A stretch of 64,000 nt of DNA from Knoellia sp. Soil729 (GTDB lineage: Bacteria > Actinomycetota > Actinomycetes > Actinomycetales > Dermatophilaceae). Numbering within the stretch: position 1 is the stretch's first letter; each line of letters begins with the position of its first letter. This document shows positions 16,487 to 25,033 of the stretch, in pieces. The DNA lies in contig NZ_LMSA01000005.1 in assembly GCF_001427985.1 (NCBI RefSeq), forward strand, positions 1 through 64,000. The letters are read 5' to 3'. The position numbers and the translations under genes are program-made. The notes beneath the pieces were generated by a model. That model saw only the letters and a program-made list of their open reading frames with translations. It did no database searches and was not told the origin of the DNA.

Positions 16487-17472
16487 TGGGCCTGCCCCGC
16501 CTGGGCGCTGGGCTGCTGCGCCAGCTGGCCCTCGAGGTCGGCCAGCGTCCGGTAGCAGGGCATGACCGCTGCGATGGAGGAGTTGGGCTCGCGCCCCTCG
16601 CGGATCGCTGCGACGAACTCGCGGTCCTGCAGCTCGATGCCGTCCATCGACACGTCGATGCCACTGACGTCGATCGGCTCCTCCTTGCCCGTCACGAGGT
16701 CGTCGTAGCGGGCGAGGTAAGTGCCGGTGTCACCGATGTAGCGGAAGAAGGTCCCCAGGGGCCCGTCGTTGTTGAACGACAGCGACAGGGTGCAGACCGC
16801 ACCGGACTCGGCCAGGAGCTGGATCGACAGGTCCATGGCGATGCCGAGCTCGGCGTGGATCGGCCCCTGGATGGCGTTGGCGCGGATGACCGGGGAGCCC
16901 GTCTGGTAGGCGAACAGGTCCACCGTGTGCGCTGCGTGGTGCCACAGGAGGTGGTCGGTCCACGACCGGGGCTGACCCAGCGCGTTGAGGTTCTGGCGGC
17001 GGAAGAAGTAGGTCTGCACGTCCAGCTGCTGGATGTGGAACTCGTCGGCCTCGATGCGCCTGTGGATCCACTGGTGGCTCGGGTTGAAGCGACGGGTGTG
17101 ACCGACCATCCCGACGAGGCCGGTCTGCTGCTGCAGCGCAAAGCAGGCCTCGGCGTCACCGAGGTTGTCGGCGAGCGGGATCTCGACCTGGACGTGCTTG
17201 CCGGCCTCAAGGACCAGCTGGGTCTGCTCGGCGTGCATCGGCGTCGGCGTCGCGAGGATGACCGCATCGACGTCGTCCATCGCGAGGACGTCATCGAGGC
17301 TGGCGACCGGGCGGCCGACGCCGTGCTCAGAGGCGAACTCGGTCGCCGACTCCAGGCTGGAGCTCACGACTGCCGCGACCTCGACACCGTCGATGCGCTT
17401 GAGGGCGTTGACGTGCTTGGCGCCGAAAGCACCTCCGCCGGCGAGGGCGACCTTGAGGGGCTGCTGGGTCAT
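16483..17472 (-). CDS. ligC: 4-Carboxy-2-hydroxymuconate-6-semialdehyde dehydrogenase
   Basis: A 329-residue Gfo/Idh/MocA oxidoreductase with N-terminal Rossmann motif GGGAFGAKH and the catalytic region WTDHLLWHHAAHTVDL. LigC oxidises the hemiacetal of the protocatechuate 4,5-cleavage product to 2-pyrone-4,6-dicarboxylate with NADP+. The start at 17472 was chosen because AAGGAG sits 5 bases upstream and the stop of ligAB ends two bases before the ATG; the frame is open further upstream but overlaps ligAB. It is directly downstream of the ring-cleavage dioxygenase and upstream of the aldo/keto reductase gene. The same family also includes sugar dehydrogenases, but the context is decisive. Confidence 0.9.
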   Translation of the reverse strand: MTQQPLKVALAGGGAFGAKHVNALKRIDGVEVAAVVSSSLESATEFASEHGVGRPVASLDDVLAMDDVDAVILATPTPMHAEQTQLVLEAGKHVQVEIPLADNLGDAEACFALQQQTGLVGMVGHTRRFNPSHQWIHRRIEADEFHIQQLDVQTYFFRRQNLNALGQPRSWTDHLLWHHAAHTVDLFAYQTGSPVIRANAIQGPIHAELGIAMDLSIQLLAESGAVCTLSLSFNNDGPLGTFFRYIGDTGTYLARYDDLVTGKEEPIDVSGIDVSMDGIELQDREFVAAIREGREPNSSIAAVMPCYRTLADLEGQLAQQPSAQAGQAQ

Positions 17473-17473
17473 G

Positions 17474-18826
17474 TCACTCCTTCTCATGGGGGTGGTCGGA
17501 CAGGATGAGGTGTCCGACCGCGGTGTTGGAGGCAGGCACGTGGTAGAAGCGGTGGTCGACCTCGATCTCACCGGTCCCGTCGATGTCGCTCATGGCGCCG
17601 CGGGCGATGAACCACATCACCATCTCGATGCCCTCGGAGCCGGCCTCCTCGACGTACTCGAGGTGAGGAGTCTGCGACAGCCCGGCCGGGTCCTCGATGA
17701 GCCGGTCGAGGAACTGGTTGTCCCACTCACGGTTGATGAGACCGGCACGCGGACCTTGGAGCTGGTGGCTCATCCCGCCCGTGCTCCAGACCTGCACCTT
17801 GATCGGCCGGTCGTAGGACTCGATGGCCCGACGCAGCGCCTGCCCGAGCTTGAAGCACCGCGCGCCCGAGGGCACCGGGTACTGGACGACGTTGACGTGG
17901 AACGGGATGACCTTGCATGGCCACTTGTCGACCTGGCCGAACATCAGCGACAGCGGCACGGTAAGGCCGTGGTCGACCGTCATCTCGTTGACCAGGGTGA
18001 GGTCGAAGTCCTCGCGGATGAGCGAGTGCGCGATGTGCGCGGCCAGCTCCGGGTCGCCCTCGATGCCGGGGACGGGACGGGGACCGTAGCCCTCGTCGGC
18101 CGCCGGGTAGCTCTCACCCGTCCCCAGGACGAAGGTCGGGATGATGGACAGGTCGAAGGCGGTGGCATGGTCGTTGTAGACGAGGAAGATGACATCGGGG
18201 AGGTTCTCCTGCTCCCAGGCCTTCGAGAACTCGTAACCGTCGAAGACGCGCTTCCAGTAGGGCTCCTCGTCCTTGCCGAAGTCGAGCGCCACCCCGATGG
18301 CCGGCACGTGCGACGTGAACACGGCACCGGTGATCTGCGCGTGCTGCTCCGGCGCCTGTTGGTCGGCCCCCGCAGCGGCAGCCTTCACGGCGTCGCCCAT
18401 CGGGTCGGCCTGCGGCTGCGCCGGCTGGCTCTCGTCGGCGCGTTCCTGGTCGGCGATGCGGTTGCCCTCGATGGCACGCCCACCGTGGAGCATCAGGTCG
18501 CGGTAGTCCTCTTCGGACATGCCGGTCATCGATCCCGCCATCTGCTGGAAGGACAGGCCGAGGGTGGCACCCCACTTCGCCAGGAAGTAGATGTTCCCGC
18601 CGAGTCGGATGCACTCGTTGAGGTCCCGGTCCAGGACGGCCTGCTTCTGCTCCTCGCTCATCGGCCACTCATCGAGGTAGGCACGCTGGTCGGCGAGGAA
18701 GCGCTCACGGTTCTCGGCCTTCATGAGCGACATGCAGAACTGGTTGAGGTGGTAGCCCTTGGCTGACTGCTCCGCGTCGAAGATCGTCGTGCCAGGAACC
18801 TTTTGGTAGCTCTTGTCGAGTGCCAT
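17474..18826 (-). CDS. ligAB: Protocatechuate 4,5-dioxygenase, alpha and beta subunits fused
   Basis: A 450-residue extradiol dioxygenase. Residues ~1-125 are a LigA-type alpha domain (GTTIFDAEQSAKGYHLNQF, NIYFLAKWGATLGLSFQQMAG). A Gln/Ala/Glu-rich linker follows (~126-165). The rest is a LigB-type catalytic beta domain with iron-ligand regions TSHVPAIG and VYNDHATAFD, catalytic His in STGGMSHQLQG and the ligand Glu in NREWD. Classical LigA and LigB are separate; gallate dioxygenases are fused in the opposite order. An alpha-beta fusion is known in the Arthrobacter keyseri pcm cluster. It cleaves protocatechuate with O2 to 4-carboxy-2-hydroxymuconate-6-semialdehyde. Confidence 0.92.
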   Translation of the reverse strand: MALDKSYQKVPGTTIFDAEQSAKGYHLNQFCMSLMKAENRERFLADQRAYLDEWPMSEEQKQAVLDRDLNECIRLGGNIYFLAKWGATLGLSFQQMAGSMTGMSEEDYRDLMLHGGRAIEGNRIADQERADESQPAQPQADPMGDAVKAAAAGADQQAPEQHAQITGAVFTSHVPAIGVALDFGKDEEPYWKRVFDGYEFSKAWEQENLPDVIFLVYNDHATAFDLSIIPTFVLGTGESYPAADEGYGPRPVPGIEGDPELAAHIAHSLIREDFDLTLVNEMTVDHGLTVPLSLMFGQVDKWPCKVIPFHVNVVQYPVPSGARCFKLGQALRRAIESYDRPIKVQVWSTGGMSHQLQGPRAGLINREWDNQFLDRLIEDPAGLSQTPHLEYVEEAGSEGIEMVMWFIARGAMSDIDGTGEIEVDHRFYHVPASNTAVGHLILSDHPHEKE

Positions 18827-18850
18827 GGTCGTGCTCCAATCGAGGGGTTG

Positions 18851-19771
18851 CTAGAGCTCTTCGGGCCAGTAGAGGCGCATGGGGTTGTCGACCAAGAGGG
18901 CCTGCTGCTGCTCCGCCGTGGTCGCAATGCGGGGGATCCAGTCGACGAGCAGGCCGTCATCGGGCATGTGGTCGGTGAGGTTCGGGTGCGGCCAGTCGGT
19001 GCCCCACAGCACGCGGTCGGGGAACTCCTCGACGACGCGGCGGCCAAACGGGACGACGTCGCTGTATGCCGTCCGCTCCCCATCGAGCGCCGGTGGCCCG
19101 ACCACGGTGAGACGCTCCGGGCAGGTGACCTTGCACCAGATGTCGTCCTTGGCGCGCAGGAGGTCGAGGAAGCCAGAGAACTCGGGCCCGTCGACGGGCT
19201 TGGTCACGTCGGGGCGCCCCATGTGGTCGACGACGAGCGGGACGGGAAGGCTGAGGAAGAAGTCAGCGAGCTCGGGCAGGTCATGGCTCTCGAAGTAGAT
19301 GACGATGTGCCAGCCGAGCGGCGCGATGCGGTCGGCCACGTGCCTCAGGCCCTCCATGGGAAGGACGTCGACGAGGCGCTTGACGAAGTTGAACCGGACT
19401 CCGCGCACACCTGCCTCGTGGAGTCGGCGCAGCTCGTCGTCGCCCACATCCGGCCGGACAGTCGCGATGCCACGCGCCCTGCCGCCGGAGGCCTGGACGG
19501 CGTCGACCATGGCGGAGTTGTCAGCGCCGTGGCAGGTGGCCTGGACGATCACGTTGCGGTCAAAACCGAGGTGGTCGCGCAGCGCGAAGAGCTGGGCCTT
19601 GCTCGCGTCGCCCGGGGTGTACTTGCGCTCGGGCGCGAAGGGGAACTCCGCCCCGGGACCGAAGACGTGGCAGTGGGCGTCGACGGCACCCGCCGGCAGG
19701 ACGAACGTGGGCTTGCTCGGACCGTCGTACCAGTCGAGCCATCCCGGTGTCTTCACGAACTGTGTGGTCAT
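18851..19771 (-). CDS. ligI: 2-Pyrone-4,6-dicarboxylate lactonase
   Basis: A 306-residue amidohydrolase-fold lactonase, close to LigI (about 293). The active-site motifs are VDAHCHVFGPG (HxH), the substrate-binding region VVDHMGRPD and the catalytic Asp in LWGTDWPHPNL. It opens 2-pyrone-4,6-dicarboxylate to 4-oxalomesaconate. It lies between ligK (2-base gap) and ligAB (24-base gap), all on the minus strand. Confidence 0.93.
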   Translation of the reverse strand: MTTQFVKTPGWLDWYDGPSKPTFVLPAGAVDAHCHVFGPGAEFPFAPERKYTPGDASKAQLFALRDHLGFDRNVIVQATCHGADNSAMVDAVQASGGRARGIATVRPDVGDDELRRLHEAGVRGVRFNFVKRLVDVLPMEGLRHVADRIAPLGWHIVIYFESHDLPELADFFLSLPVPLVVDHMGRPDVTKPVDGPEFSGFLDLLRAKDDIWCKVTCPERLTVVGPPALDGERTAYSDVVPFGRRVVEEFPDRVLWGTDWPHPNLTDHMPDDGLLVDWIPRIATTAEQQQALLVDNPMRLYWPEEL

Positions 19772-19773
19772 CG

Positions 19774-20463
19774 TCAGTCCTCGTACCGCAGACCGAGAGC
19801 GGCGAGCGGCTCACGCATCTCGTACAGGTCGAGGCCGAGAGTGCCCCCAGCGAACGTCGCGCGCTTGCCCTCCTCGTTGGCCTCACGCTTCGCCGCGGCC
19901 TCGAGGACCTCGAGCAGGCGCTCCTGAGGCACCACGACCACACCGTCGACGTCGGCGACGACGACGTCACCGGGGCGGACGAAGGCGTTGGCCAGGACGA
20001 CCGGAATGTTCACGGAACCGAGCGTGGCCTTGATCGTGCCCTTGGCGTTGATCGCTCGGCTGAAGACGGGGAACTCCATCTCCTCCAGGTCTGCGACGTC
20101 ACGCACCCCCCCGTCGATCACCAGTCCACGACAGCCCCGTGCGCGAAGCGAGGTGGCGAGAAGGTCGCCGAAGAACCCGTCCTCACACTCGGTCGTGCAG
20201 GCGGCGACGAGGACGTCGCCCTCCTGCACCTGCTCAGCCGCGACATGGAGCATCCAGTTGTCACCGGGCTGGAGGAGGACCGTGACGGCGGGACCGCAGA
20301 GACGCGCGCCCGCATACACCGGCCGGATGTAGGGCCGCATGAGTCCGACTCGGCCCATCGCCTCGTGGACCGTTGCGACGCCGAAGGCGCTGAGCCGCTC
20401 GACCAGGTCCGGGTCGGGTCGTTCGACCTTGGTGTGCACGACACCGATTTCACTGTGCTGCAT
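19774..20463 (-). CDS. ligK: 4-Carboxy-4-hydroxy-2-oxoadipate aldolase
   Basis: A 229-residue protein of the RraA-like fold, matching LigK/GalC length (228). The signature [14 protein letters not shown] carries the Arg and Asp that bind substrate and metal. The ATG at 20463 follows GGGAG; an upstream TTG overlapping ligJ is less likely. It performs the last pathway step, cleaving 4-carboxy-4-hydroxy-2-oxoadipate to pyruvate and oxaloacetate. Without context it could be called a regulator of RNase E, but the operon and the aldolase motif exclude that. Confidence 0.92.
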   Translation of the reverse strand: MQHSEIGVVHTKVERPDPDLVERLSAFGVATVHEAMGRVGLMRPYIRPVYAGARLCGPAVTVLLQPGDNWMLHVAAEQVQEGDVLVAACTTECEDGFFGDLLATSLRARGCRGLVIDGGVRDVADLEEMEFPVFSRAINAKGTIKATLGSVNIPVVLANAFVRPGDVVVADVDGVVVVPQERLLEVLEAAAKREANEEGKRATFAGGTLGLDLYEMREPLAALGLRYED

Positions 20464-20483
20464 CGTCTTCTGGCTCCCTTCGC

Positions 20484-21512
20484 TCAACGGCCCTGGCCGG
20501 TGAGGATCGCGTCGAGGCGCGGGTACACGCGACGGGCGTTGCCGGCATACACCGCTGTTCGTTCTTCGTCGGAGAGGTGCGGGGTGGCATCCAGATAGCG
20601 CTTCGTGTCGTCGAAGTGGTGGCCGGTGCGGGAGTCGATGCCGCGGACGGCGCCGACCATCTCGCTGGCGAAGAGGATGGACTCGGTCGGGATCACCTGG
20701 GTGAGCAGGTCGATGCCGGGCTGGTGGTAGACGCAGGTGTCGAAGGAGACGTTGCGGAGGAGCTGCTCGGCATGGTCTGCCTTGCCCAACATGTCGGCGA
20801 GGCCGCGGAAACGACCCCAGTGGTAGGGCGCGGCTCCGCCACCGTGCGGGATGACGAGCTGGAGGTCCGGGAAGTCGTCGAAGAGGTCGCCGTGCACCAG
20901 CTGCATGAACGCCGTCGTGTCCGCGTTGAGGTAGTGGGCGCCGGTGGTGTGGAACGCCGGGTTGCAGGACGTGCTCACGTGGATCATCGCCGGGACGCCC
21001 AGCTCACTGAGGGCCTCGTAGACGGGGTACCAGCTCCGGTCCGTGAGCGGCGGGCTGTCCCAGTGGCCACCGGAGGGGTCGGGATTGAGGTTGACGACGA
21101 CGGCGCCAAGCTCCTGCACGGCACGACGCAGCTCGGGGATCACGGTGGCCGGCTCGACACCGGGCGACTGCGGGAGCATCGCACCCATGGCGAACCGCTC
21201 CGGGAAGAGGGCAGCGACGCGGTGGACGAGGTCGTTGCAGAGGCGGGACCACGCCTGCGAGACGGCGTAGTCGCCGATGTGATGGGCCATGAAGCTCGCG
21301 CGGGGGCTGAACACCGTGAGGTCACACCCGCGCTCGTCCATGAGGCGGAGCTGGTTGGCCTCGATGCTCTGGCGGATCTCGTCGTCCGAGATGACGAGGT
21401 CAGCCGGGTCGGGCGCCTCGGTCGAGTCGTCGAACGCGGCGACCTGGCGCTTGCGCCAGTCCTCGAGCTGGGACGGGGCCGTCGTGTAGTGGCCGTGGGC
21501 GTCGATGATCAT
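20484..21512 (-). CDS. ligJ: 4-Oxalomesaconate hydratase
   Basis: A 342-residue COG2159 amidohydrolase-fold hydratase, as expected for LigJ (about 340). The metal site starts with [13 protein letters not shown] (HxH) and continues with PAMIHVSTS and [17 protein letters not shown]. The ATG at 21510-21512 overlaps the stop of the binding-protein gene (ATGA). It hydrates the oxalomesaconate tautomer to 4-carboxy-4-hydroxy-2-oxoadipate, the substrate of LigK. In Sphingobium an isomerase (LigU) precedes this step; no LigU homologue is visible in this cluster. Confidence 0.92.
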   Translation of the reverse strand: MIIDAHGHYTTAPSQLEDWRKRQVAAFDDSTEAPDPADLVISDDEIRQSIEANQLRLMDERGCDLTVFSPRASFMAHHIGDYAVSQAWSRLCNDLVHRVAALFPERFAMGAMLPQSPGVEPATVIPELRRAVQELGAVVVNLNPDPSGGHWDSPPLTDRSWYPVYEALSELGVPAMIHVSTSCNPAFHTTGAHYLNADTTAFMQLVHGDLFDDFPDLQLVIPHGGGAAPYHWGRFRGLADMLGKADHAEQLLRNVSFDTCVYHQPGIDLLTQVIPTESILFASEMVGAVRGIDSRTGHHFDDTKRYLDATPHLSDEERTAVYAGNARRVYPRLDAILTGQGR

Positions 21513-22222
21513 GGGGTACTGGGCTCCATTCCATGACGTCGAACGAGGTCGACGAGGCCCGATCCGGCGAGATCCGTACCGGCCAGGTGGCCGAGGTGCT
21601 GCAGTGCGGAAGCGCCGTCCTCCGGCCGCTTCGAGGCGGTGAGGACGCCGCCGGTGAACGTGGTGCGGATGGCCGCGTCGCCCGGGAGCGGGCCGACGAC
21701 CTGGACCCCGTCGAGGCCCTGGAGCTCGCTGCGCTGCTGCACGCCGAGGGTGACCTGGCGCTGGGCGACGAGGGCGCCGACGGGGACGCCCGGCTGGGCG
21801 CGGACGAGCCGGTCGCGGAGCGTGTCGGCCAGTCCCCACTGCTCGAAGAGCCGCAGGAGCCCGTCCCCGCTCGGACCCGTCGAGTACCCGATCGCGGCCG
21901 CGGCCTCCAGGGCTTCGCGCAGGTCCTGGGCGGAGGTGAGCGGCGGCTCGGGTGCGCCGGTGGGGACGGCGAGGACTGCTTCGGCGGTGAAGAGCGCCAC
22001 GACGCTCGGGCGCACGTGCCCCTCGTCGACGAGGCGATGGATCGCGTCGGCGGCGAGGACGACCAGGTCTGCCGACTCGCCCGAGCGGATGCGTTCGGCG
22101 ACGACGACGCCACCGGCGGACTCCAGCTCGACGGGCGGCAGCCCCGCCAGGACACCGGGCGCCGCGAGCTCCTCGAGCACCGCCCGGGTCGCCATCGAGG
22201 TCAGCATCTGCAGGGCGACCAT
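21509..22222 (-). CDS. Periplasmic-binding-protein-like protein without signal peptide
   Basis: A 237-residue ModA-type two-lobe binding fold (SBP_bac_11-like): LTSMATRAVLEELAA, SADLVVLAADAIHRLVDEGHV and IGYSTGPSGDGLLRLF are characteristic. There is no signal peptide or lipobox, so it should be cytoplasmic. It overlaps the GntR stop by one base and ligJ by four bases, and so is translated with the pathway. Similar proteins occur in aromatic operons, but I know of no proven function. It might bind a pathway dicarboxylate, assist the GntR protein, or replace the missing oxalomesaconate isomerase; the last is speculative. Confidence 0.72.
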   Translation of the reverse strand: MVALQMLTSMATRAVLEELAAPGVLAGLPPVELESAGGVVVAERIRSGESADLVVLAADAIHRLVDEGHVRPSVVALFTAEAVLAVPTGAPEPPLTSAQDLREALEAAAAIGYSTGPSGDGLLRLFEQWGLADTLRDRLVRAQPGVPVGALVAQRQVTLGVQQRSELQGLDGVQVVGPLPGDAAIRTTFTGGVLTASKRPEDGASALQHLGHLAGTDLAGSGLVDLVRRHGMEPSTP

Positions 22223-22890
22223 CACTGGCCCTCGGGAGTGGACTTCAGCGCCTCGATGACGCTGAGGAGGTGGGCATGCATGGCCTTGGTCGCCCGGTCC
22301 GGGTCACCTGCGACGACCGCGTTGATGATCTCGAGGTGCTCGATGATTGACTGGCGGGGCCGTCCGTCGCGTTGGGACAACCGGAACCGGTGCCGCACGA
22401 GCTGACCGTTGAGCCGGTCCAGGACGTCTGCAGCGACTGGCTGATGCCCGACGTCGCGGACGAGCTTGTGCAGGGCGAGGTTGAGCTGGCCGTAGCGCGT
22501 GCCGTCGCCGCGCCCGACCGCAGTCTCCATCTCGGCGCCGATCTCGAGGAGCTGGCGGCACTCGTCCTTCGTGGCGCGCTCAGCCGCCTTGCCGGCCAAC
22601 AGGCCCTCGAGCATCATCCGGACCTCGGTGATGGCGACTGCCTCGTCGATCGAGACGACCCGGACGCGGGAACCGCGATTGGGGACACGCTCGACAAGAC
22701 CTTCCGCCGACAGGTCGATCAGGGCGGCACGGATGCTCCCGCGGGTCACGGCGTACTGCTCGGCGAGCTCCTGCTCCACGAGCCGCTGCGCCGGGGCAAG
22801 GTCACCGCGCGACACGGCGAGCTTGAGTGCGTCATAGGCGACCTGCTTGCCCTGCGCACCCGACAGTGCCCTGGTGGCCTGTGTCGTCAC
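22222..22890 (-). CDS. GntR family transcriptional regulator (FCD domain)
   Basis: A 222-residue regulator with winged helix (LVEQELAEQYAVTRGSIRAALIDLSAEGLVERVPNRGSRV) and FCD ligand domain (ALHKLVRDVGHQ, SIIEHLEIINAVV with conserved metal His). The GTG start at 22890 follows AGGAG. It is first in the minus-strand lig operon, so it likely controls both this operon and the divergent ABC importer. A perfect 7-bp inverted repeat at 23081-23098 in the shared upstream region is a good operator candidate. Confidence 0.88.
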   Translation of the reverse strand: MTTQATRALSGAQGKQVAYDALKLAVSRGDLAPAQRLVEQELAEQYAVTRGSIRAALIDLSAEGLVERVPNRGSRVRVVSIDEAVAITEVRMMLEGLLAGKAAERATKDECRQLLEIGAEMETAVGRGDGTRYGQLNLALHKLVRDVGHQPVAADVLDRLNGQLVRHRFRLSQRDGRPRQSIIEHLEIINAVVAGDPDRATKAMHAHLLSVIEALKSTPEGQ

Positions 22891-23080
22891 GATTGCTCCT
22901 GAATCTCGGTCAATACTTCTGTCCGCAAGGACCGGGCAACGCTCGCGGCGCCCGGTCCTGATGCAGCGGGGGGCCGCCAGAGCGACTGTAGGTGGGTGGG
23001 GTGGACCACGTCCGTCGTGGGCACCTCTTCGTCATCGACGGCCCCCCGCGGCGGACGTCCTTAGCCCAGTCTGGGCGACT

Positions 23081-23111
23081 GTTGACAGGATTGTCAACGA
23101 TTGAATAGCAT
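23081..23111 (+). promoter_or_regulatory. Promoter and GntR-type operator of the NitT/TauT importer
   Basis: TTGACA (23082-23087) and TAGCAT (23106-23111) with an 18-bp spacer form a promoter about 50 bp before the ATG at 23162. The -35 box lies inside the perfect inverted repeat GTTGACA-GGAT-TGTCAAC (23081-23098), as expected for a repressor site. The divergent GntR gene is 190 bp away. Confidence 0.6.
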
Positions 23112-23161
23112 CGGCATCGCAGCACCCGAACGTGGGTTTCTCACTCAATGAGGAGTACAGC

Positions 23162-24184
23162 ATGAGATCCAACCGCATGATCAGCCGCGCAGGCGTGATA
23201 GGCATCTCCGCTCTGATAGTTCTCGGGGCGTGCTCCGAGGGCGGTTCGAAGCCAGCATCCGGAACCGCCAAGGAACCCACCCACATCACGGTCTCGGTCG
23301 CTCAGGCTCAGGACATTAACGGTCTGTTGTGGAACGTAGGGATTGAGCAGGGGTTCTTTGAGAAGCACGGTGTGATCGTCGACAAGGTGATTCCTGCCGA
23401 AGGTGGCGGGACCACGCTCCAGAACGTGATCGCGGGCAAGCTGCCGTTCGGTCAAGTTGCCACGGCTGCCGTGGTCAACGGCTACCGGGAAGGCCTGCCA
23501 GTAAAGATCATCGGGGGCGCCACTGAAGTGCCGTACGAGATCGGTTGGGGCGTCGCCGCGAACTCGCGTTTCAAAACTGTCGACGACCTCAAGAACACAA
23601 CTTGGGGCTTCACCAACGCTGGTTCAGTGACAGAAGCAATGAGCTATCTGGTGCCTGAAGCTGCGAAGTTGGACACAAAGTCGATTAAGCGCGTCTCAAC
23701 CGGGGGTGTTGGGGCAGGGATCGCCCTCCTGCAGTCGGGTGCCGTAGACGTGACATTTATCCCTCCGTTGACCGCCCTCGAACACAAAAAGGACGTCCGG
23801 GTCATCCTTCAAGCAAGTGAAGTGTTGCCCTCGTACGAACTCACAGTAATGGTGACGGCACGAGAATACGCGGAGAAGAATCCGGACGTCGCGAAGGGCA
23901 TGCTGGCTGGCGCGCAGGATGCAATCGAGTGGATATACGCCAATCCAGATAAAGCTGGCGAGCGGTATGCGAAGATGGCCCAGGTTGATGTCGCCGCCGC
24001 AACCGAAATCATCAAGAAGTTTATCGAAGTCAAAGTGTATGGGTTGGCCTTCAACCCCGAAGCCTTCAAGGCCGTCGAAAAGGGCCTACAGGCCACTGAC
24101 GGCATCGATTCCGTTGACTGGGGCGGCCTTCTCACCGACGCCTACCTGCCCGAAGGCCACAAAGGCACCATCCCCGGTAAGTAG
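23162..24184 (+). CDS. NitT/TauT-type ABC transporter substrate-binding lipoprotein
   Basis: A 340-residue SsuA/ThiY-like binding protein. The lipoprotein signal ends in the lipobox VLGAC (Cys at ~24). The mature part shows GLLWNVGIEQGFFEKHGV, EGGGTTLQNVIAGKLPFGQ and GWGVAANSRFKTVDDLKNTTWGF, typical of this family. The ATG at 23162 follows TGAGGAG. With the ATPase and two permeases downstream it forms a complete importer, most likely for an aromatic carboxylate such as phthalate or hydroxybenzoate, given its place between two aromatic operons; that ligand is inferred. Confidence 0.87.
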   Translation: MRSNRMISRAGVIGISALIVLGACSEGGSKPASGTAKEPTHITVSVAQAQDINGLLWNVGIEQGFFEKHGVIVDKVIPAEGGGTTLQNVIAGKLPFGQVATAAVVNGYREGLPVKIIGGATEVPYEIGWGVAANSRFKTVDDLKNTTWGFTNAGSVTEAMSYLVPEAAKLDTKSIKRVSTGGVGAGIALLQSGAVDVTFIPPLTALEHKKDVRVILQASEVLPSYELTVMVTAREYAEKNPDVAKGMLAGAQDAIEWIYANPDKAGERYAKMAQVDVAAATEIIKKFIEVKVYGLAFNPEAFKAVEKGLQATDGIDSVDWGGLLTDAYLPEGHKGTIPGK

Positions 24185-24250
24185 GCAGAAGACCATTTCA
24201 GCGACTACGACAAGCGGTGGTCCCCCGGACCAGTTGATGGAGAAGAACAC

Positions 24251-25033
24251 ATGGGCGTAGCTGTTGAACTGCACGAGGTCGACAGGGTGTATGGCGAGGT
24301 GCTGGCCCTGGACCCAACTACACTGTCGCTCGCGCCGGGCACATTCACGACGCTAGTGGGGCCTAGCGGATGCGGCAAGTCGACCCTTCTCGATATCGTC
24401 GCTGGGCTCAACCAAGGTTACGGTGGCGAGGTTCTCGTAGGTGGCACGCCCTTGACTGGGCCAAGGGCCCACACCGGCGTCATCTTTCAGGAGGCTGCTC
24501 TGCTGCCTTGGCGCACCGTCATCGACAATGCCGCGTTCGCGCTGGAGGCGCAAAAGGTCCCCCGCCAAAAACGTCGGGAAGTGGCGTTTGAGGTACTCCG
24601 GCGGGTTGGCCTTTCTGAATTCGCTGAGAAGTATCCGCACCAACTTTCCGGTGGCATGCGACAACGCGTCGCGATCGCGCGAGTTCTCAGCACCGAACCT
24701 GACCTCATCCTCGCGGACGAACCCTTCGGTGCGCTTGACGAGCAAACTCGGGTCATACTTGGGCTCGAACTGCTCCGCGTGGTTCGGCAGACTGGTGCCA
24801 CTGTCATCTTTGTCACACATAGCATCCAAGAAGCTGTGCTGCTCTCGGACCGCATTCTTGTTATGAGTGCGAGGCCCGGCCGAGTAGTGCTGGATGCGGA
24901 CGTGCACCTCCCGGCTGAGCGGGACCCGTCCTTGCTGGCTGACCCCCACGCGACAGAGCTCGTTGAGAAGGTCTGGGGCCTATTGCGCGCAGAGGCTGAA
25001 GAGGCTTTGACGAGGCAGGGTGGTTCTGTATGA
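24251..25033 (+). CDS. NitT/TauT-type ABC transporter ATP-binding protein
   Basis: A 260-residue ATPase: Walker A GPSGCGKST, Q-loop VIFQEAALLPW, signature LSGGMRQRVAIARVL, Walker B LILADEPFGALDEQTR and switch His in VTHSIQEAVLL. The GALDEQTR and the PW after the Q-loop are typical of SsuB/TauB. Its stop overlaps the next permease by 4 bases (ATGA). It powers uptake by the two permeases 25030 and 25839. Confidence 0.92.
   Translation: MGVAVELHEVDRVYGEVLALDPTTLSLAPGTFTTLVGPSGCGKSTLLDIVAGLNQGYGGEVLVGGTPLTGPRAHTGVIFQEAALLPWRTVIDNAAFALEAQKVPRQKRREVAFEVLRRVGLSEFAEKYPHQLSGGMRQRVAIARVLSTEPDLILADEPFGALDEQTRVILGLELLRVVRQTGATVIFVTHSIQEAVLLSDRILVMSARPGRVVLDADVHLPAERDPSLLADPHATELVEKVWGLLRAEAEEALTRQGGSV

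Noticed and set aside
19774-20463. Regulator of RNase E activity (RraA)
   Set aside because: The fold is RraA-like, but the operon context and the GGVRD aldolase motif identify LigK.
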